Below, one piece after another: positions 11,299-14,307 of a stretch of DNA of 14,307 nucleotides. Location of the stretch: contig JAIRKB010000077.1 in NCBI GenBank assembly GCA_031260385.1, positions 1 through 14,307 of the forward strand. The letters are read 5' to 3'. The translations under genes and the position numbers were made by a program. The stretch is from Propionibacteriaceae bacterium (GTDB lineage: Bacteria; Actinomycetota; Actinomycetes; Propionibacteriales; Propionibacteriaceae). Position 1 is the first letter of the stretch, and the number at the start of each line of letters is the position of its first letter. Under the pieces are notes generated by a model that made no database searches, was not told the origin of the DNA, and was given only the letters and a program-made list of their open reading frames with translations.

Positions 11299-13287
11299 CT
11301 ACCTACGCTCCGCGATCGTTGCGACTATCTCGTCGATCGCCTCGGCAACTGGCACGCCATTATTCTGCGACCCATCGCGGTAGCGGAAGGAGACCGCCGC
11401 CTCAGCTTGGTCGCTCGCCCCGGCGATCAGCATAAAGGGGACTTTCTCCCGGGTAGCATTGCGGATCTTCTTCTGCATCCGATCCTCGGAATCATCCAAC
11501 TCCACCCGCACCCCGCGAGCCTTCAGCTGGTCGAGCACGCCACCGAGATAGTCGTTGAAATCCGAAGACACCGGGATCCCAATCACCTGAACCGGCGCTA
11601 GCCAAGCCGGGAAAGCCCCCGCATAATGCTCCGTTAACACCGCGAAGAACCGCTCGATCGAGCCAAACAGAGCGCGGTGAATCATCACCGGACGTTGATG
11701 GGAACCGTCGGGAGCCGTGTATTCGAGTTCGAAGAGCTCCGGCAGGTTGAAGTCTAGTTGGATGGTCGAAACCTGCCAGGTCCGACCGATAGCGTCCTTA
11801 ACCTGGACCGAGATCTTCGGGCCGTAGAAGGCTGCTCCCCCGGGATCCGGCACCAAGACCAGTCCGGACTCCTCGCCCACTTGACGGAGAACTTCGGTCG
11901 CCTCTTCCCAGACCTGGTCGTCGCCAACATACTTAACGGGATCCTTGGTCGACAGTTCCAGATAATAATCACTGAAGCCATAATCAGCGAGTAGGTCCAA
12001 GACGAAGCGCAACAAGGAGGCCAACTCGTCTTTCATCTGGTCGCGGGTGCAATAGATGTGGGCATCGTCTTGGGTGAAACCCCGACCGCGCAACATCCCG
12101 TGCACCACCCCGGATTTCTCATAACGGTAGACCGTCCCAAACTCGAATAGCCGCAAGGGTAGTTCCCGATAGCTCCGCCCGCGCGAGCGGAAGATCAGGT
12201 TATGCATCGGACAGTTCATCGGCTTGAGGTAGTAGTCCTGACCGGGTTTCCGCACCGTCCCATCGGCGTTTAGCTCCTCGTCGAGGTGCATCGCCGGATA
12301 CATCGCGTCTTTATACCAATCGAGATGTCCCGAGATCTCAAATAGCCGCCCTTTGGTGATATGCGGAGTGGCGACAAAGGAGTAACCCGCCTCGAGATGC
12401 CGGGCGCGGGAATAATTCTCCATCTCCATCCGGATGATCCCACCCTTGGGATGATAGACCGATAGCCCAGGCCCAATCTCCTCAGGGAAACTAATCAGAT
12501 CGAGTTCCGTCCCCAGTTTGCGGTGGTCGCGCTTGGCGGCCTCCTCCATCCGGGTCTGGTAGGCCGCTAGGTCTTCGCGGGTCGCCCAAGCCGTACCATA
12601 CACCCGCTGCAGAGTGTCGTTAGCCTGGTTACCACGCCAATAAGCCGCCGAGGTCTTGGTCAGCGCCACCGCTGACAGGTAGCCGGTGTTCGGAACGTGG
12701 GGCCCACGGCAGAGATCCTTCCACGCCACCGACCCATCGCGCCGGACGCAATCGTAGAAGGTCAGTTCGGCGCCCACCTCGACGGCGGCATCGTCATCGG
12801 CTTTCGTACGAGCGGTGATTAACTCGATCTTGTACGGTTCGCTAGCTAACTCCGCTAGGGCGGCAGGCTCATCGGTAGCTACCCGGCGGACGAAACGTTG
12901 CCGGTCCTTGATGATCCGAGCCATCACCTTCTCGACCGCCTTCAGATCCTCTGGGGTCAGCGGGGTGGTGGCAAAGTCATAGTAGAAACCATCTTCGATC
13001 GGCGGGCCGATCCCCAGCTTGGCGTCGGGGAAGACCTCTTGAAGGGCCTGGGCGGTGACATGTCCCGCCGAATGTCGGATGATTCCTAAGCCCTCGTCAC
13101 TGGTCGCCAGGATCGGCTCGATCCGGTCGCAATCGGCGAGAGGCTGGGCCAGGTCAACGAGTTGCTCACCACGACGCATCGCAATGATCGCGCGATCAGC
13201 GCCGAAAAGGTCAAGTCCAGTAGTGCCTGCGTCCACCACCTGCTCAAGCTCGGAGCCCTCCCGAACGACGATGATTGAAATGGACAT
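11299..13287 (-). CDS. thrS: Threonyl-tRNA synthetase
   Basis: The class II synthetase charges tRNA-Thr and edits mischarged Ser-tRNA. I chose ATG 13287 (662 aa); GGAAGGAAG precedes it, whereas a start at 13314 would put that ribosome-binding site and a 10-bp hairpin inside the gene. Domains in order: TGS (about 1-62), N2 editing domain with HSAGH (72-76) and DLCRGPHVP (191-199), and the catalytic core (about 260-535). Zinc ligands are Cys359 (MNCPMH), His410 (DDAHIYC) and His537 (IHRALFGSIERF), spaced as in the E. coli enzyme. Motif 2 is YRYEKSG, and the anticodon-binding domain starts near 560. It is complete and looks functional. It lies 75 nt downstream of hpf and heads the thrS-HIT-pgsA unit. 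Confidence 0.97.
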   Translation of the reverse strand: MSISIIVVREGSELEQVVDAGTTGLDLFGADRAIIAMRRGEQLVDLAQPLADCDRIEPILATSDEGLGIIRHSAGHVTAQALQEVFPDAKLGIGPPIEDGFYYDFATTPLTPEDLKAVEKVMARIIKDRQRFVRRVATDEPAALAELASEPYKIELITARTKADDDAAVEVGAELTFYDCVRRDGSVAWKDLCRGPHVPNTGYLSAVALTKTSAAYWRGNQANDTLQRVYGTAWATREDLAAYQTRMEEAAKRDHRKLGTELDLISFPEEIGPGLSVYHPKGGIIRMEMENYSRARHLEAGYSFVATPHITKGRLFEISGHLDWYKDAMYPAMHLDEELNADGTVRKPGQDYYLKPMNCPMHNLIFRSRGRSYRELPLRLFEFGTVYRYEKSGVVHGMLRGRGFTQDDAHIYCTRDQMKDELASLLRFVLDLLADYGFSDYYLELSTKDPVKYVGDDQVWEEATEVLRQVGEESGLVLVPDPGGAAFYGPKISVQVKDAIGRTWQVSTIQLDFNLPELFELEYTAPDGSHQRPVMIHRALFGSIERFFAVLTEHYAGAFPAWLAPVQVIGIPVSSDFNDYLGGVLDQLKARGVRVELDDSEDRMQKKIRNATREKVPFMLIAGASDQAEAAVSFRYRDGSQNNGVPVAEAIDEIVATIAERR

Positions 13288-13298
13288 CAGACTTCCTT

Positions 13299-13329
13299 CC
13301 TGGGTTTGGGACATCGCCGCAAACCCAGG
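13299..13329 (-). promoter_or_regulatory. thrS: thrS leader hairpin touching the ribosome-binding site
   Basis: CCTGGGTTTG and CAAACCCAGG form a perfect 10-bp stem with an 11-nt loop. Its 3' arm ends at 13299, inside AGGAAGGAAG, so the stem shares two bases with the earliest possible Shine-Dalgarno GGAAGG (13300-13295). No U-run follows, so it is not an intrinsic terminator. It could limit ribosome access or act as a binding site for autogenous control, as known for E. coli thrS. The loop and flanks do not look like a T-box. Confidence 0.55.
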
Positions 13330-13362
13330 GACTATTCTGCCATAGCCAGCTTAGTGGAAGCC

Positions 13363-13968
13363 TCACTGGGTAACTTGTAAGTGGATGACGCCGTAATCGT
13401 AAGCCTTACGACGATAAACCACCGACGGTAGCGCACTGTCAGCATCGACATAGAGGAAGAAGTCATGACCGACCAACTCCATCTCGTCGAGGGCTTGAGC
13501 CAAGGTTAGGGGGGCCGACCAGAATAGTTTCTCGCGCACGACCATTGGGCCATCACCTTGGATTTCCAGACCGCCAACCTTCTTGACTGGGTGAGCGGGC
13601 GCCGTCGGTTGATCCTCGGACACCGGTGGCTCGATGGCTGGTTCGACGAAGCCAACCCGACGTAGATTACGGTGGGTGCGCCGCCGATCCTGGGCCTTGC
13701 GCAAGCGAATCTTCAGATGGTCAAACGCCTCATCGAAGGCCTGTGACTTATCCCCCGCGATCGCCTCAGCGCGGACGACCGGGCCCTTCCCGACCAGGGT
13801 GATCTCGACGCGAACCGCTTCCCCGGCTCCTCTGATCTCGGCTTGGGCTTGCACTTCGGCGCGAATGACCTTGTCAACTCGGGAATCCAACTCTGACATC
13901 TTCTTGGCAACCTGCTCGCGGAAGCTGTCGGTGACCTGTATCCTGCGTCCGGTGATTGTGACATCCAT
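13363..13968 (-). CDS. hpf: Long-form ribosome hibernation promoting factor
   Basis: Long HPF binds the 30S decoding region in stationary phase and dimerises 70S ribosomes into 100S through its C-terminal domain. The 201-aa protein has an S30AE/YfiA N-terminal domain (about 1-105, starting MDVTITGRRIQVTD), a Pro/Glu/Ala linker (about 106-140), and the C-terminal dimerisation domain (141-199) with REKLF, LTLAQALDEMELVGHDFFLY and PSVVYRRKAYDYGVIHL. AAGGAGG lies just before ATG 13968. It follows comFC by 32 nt, the standard actinobacterial comFC-hpf pair. In many relatives secA comes next, whereas here thrS does. Confidence 0.95.
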   Translation of the reverse strand: MDVTITGRRIQVTDSFREQVAKKMSELDSRVDKVIRAEVQAQAEIRGAGEAVRVEITLVGKGPVVRAEAIAGDKSQAFDEAFDHLKIRLRKAQDRRRTHRNLRRVGFVEPAIEPPVSEDQPTAPAHPVKKVGGLEIQGDGPMVVREKLFWSAPLTLAQALDEMELVGHDFFLYVDADSALPSVVYRRKAYDYGVIHLQVTQ

Positions 13969-14000
13969 GATTCCTCCTTGAGTTGTGCACCAATATTGGC

Positions 14001-14307
14001 TTATGGCTTTACGTTAGCGGGACCTGGGAAGAAAAGGTAGTCTGGCCCGCAAACTTCCTCAAGATTCCTTCCTCGTAAGATCGTCGCGGCGACGGTCGCC
14101 AAGCCGATCGGTGCCGGTCCAGAGGCGCTCAGAGCGCGTACTCCTTCGCGTAAACTCGCCCCGGTGGTGACAACATCGTCGACCAAGATCACCCACCGCG
14201 ATCCTTGCCCCCCGGTGCGAACCAGTGAACCAGCTAGATTACATTCTCGATCCGCACTCGACAGTTCGGATTGATCAGACACCCGGCGAGCGTGCGCCAG
14301 TAGGCGT
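14001..14307 (-). CDS. comFC: ComFC-type phosphoribosyltransferase-fold protein, 5' end off the window
   Basis: Only the C-terminal 102 residues are present; the frame stays open to the right edge, so the apparent GTG start at 14282 is not the true start. The fragment carries RECNLAGSL-like residues and the PRPP-loop WVILVDDVVTTGASLREG, the hallmark of ComF and amidophosphoribosyltransferase-like proteins. A short GLATVAATIL strand follows. ComFC proteins usually carry an N-terminal zinc finger, which would lie outside. They act in DNA uptake in competent bacteria, but in most actinobacteria the role is untested. The hpf gene starts 32 nt downstream. Confidence 0.9.
   Translation of the reverse strand, partial: RLLAHARRVSDQSELSSADRECNLAGSLVRTGGQGSRWVILVDDVVTTGASLREGVRALSASGPAPIGLATVAATILRGRNLEEVCGPDYLFFPGPANVKP

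Noticed and set aside
13288..13314. Extended N-terminus (9 extra codons) of ThrRS
   Set aside because: The extra codons would place the GGAAGGAAG ribosome-binding site and one hairpin arm inside the gene; the ATG at 13287 is better supported.
13288..13362. T-box leader for thrS
   Set aside because: The leader is at most about 75 nt and lacks a recognisable T-box core sequence and specifier/terminator layout; only a single simple hairpin is present.
13634..13981. Plus-strand open frame (115 codons) opposite hpf
   Set aside because: It overlaps the conserved HPF N-terminal domain and linker, and its translation shows no family features.

Overview
The window looks like a chromosomal core-gene region of an actinobacterium (Actinomycetota). 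The evidence is the gene set itself: NucS (the non-canonical mismatch endonuclease), a Wag31/FilP-type DivIVA coiled-coil protein, a GarA/OdhI-type FHA protein, FtsR and its companion MerR regulator, a PduO-type adenosyltransferase, and long-form HPF next to ComFC. By eye the base composition is moderately GC-rich, lower than in most streptomycetes or mycobacteria. A methylmalonyl-CoA epimerase together with an adenosylcobalamin-forming enzyme fits a lineage with a propionate/methylmalonyl-CoA pathway, such as Propionibacteriales, but the sequence alone does not fix the family. No mobile elements, CRISPR arrays, tRNA or rRNA genes were found, and no gene-free stretch exceeds 300 bases.

Layout, left to right. 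(1) Positions 1-790, minus strand: a PH-domain membrane protein running off the left edge, preceded by a 55-residue membrane peptide gene. (2) Positions 982-2600, plus strand: methylmalonyl-CoA epimerase, then a DivIVA/FilP-like coiled-coil protein ending in a strong hairpin terminator. (3) Positions 2636-4017, minus strand: a lipoprotein cyclophilin and nucS. (4) Positions 4044-4895, plus strand: cobalamin adenosyltransferase and a small zinc-finger protein of unknown function. (5) Positions 4892-10004, minus strand: gcvH, garA-like, ftsR, a second MerR regulator and gcvP. This is the Mycobacterium tuberculosis Rv1826-Rv1832 order, but without the bifunctional nuclease that lies between the two MerR genes there. 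(6) Positions 10145-14307, minus strand: comFC (partial), hpf, thrS, a HIT-family Ap4A-phosphorylase-like gene, and a PgsA2-type CDP-alcohol phosphatidyltransferase.

How the genes work together. Adenosyltransferase makes the cofactor of methylmalonyl-CoA mutase, and the epimerase supplies or consumes that enzyme's substrate epimer. GcvP and GcvH are two of the four glycine-cleavage proteins; GcvT and the lipoamide dehydrogenase are not in the window. Between them lie an FHA protein of the family that ties 2-oxoglutarate and glutamate flux to Ser/Thr kinases, and two MerR regulators. thrS, HIT and pgsA are tightly packed (9-nt gap, 4-nt overlap) and look like one operon.

I did not find an obviously new multi-gene system. 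The best second-look items are regulatory: a 10-bp hairpin touching the thrS ribosome-binding site, a terminator stem that contains the codons of the presumed NucS clamp-binding tail, a 26-bp divergent promoter with an apparently shared -10 element, and a GarA homologue carrying an N-terminal zinc ribbon.
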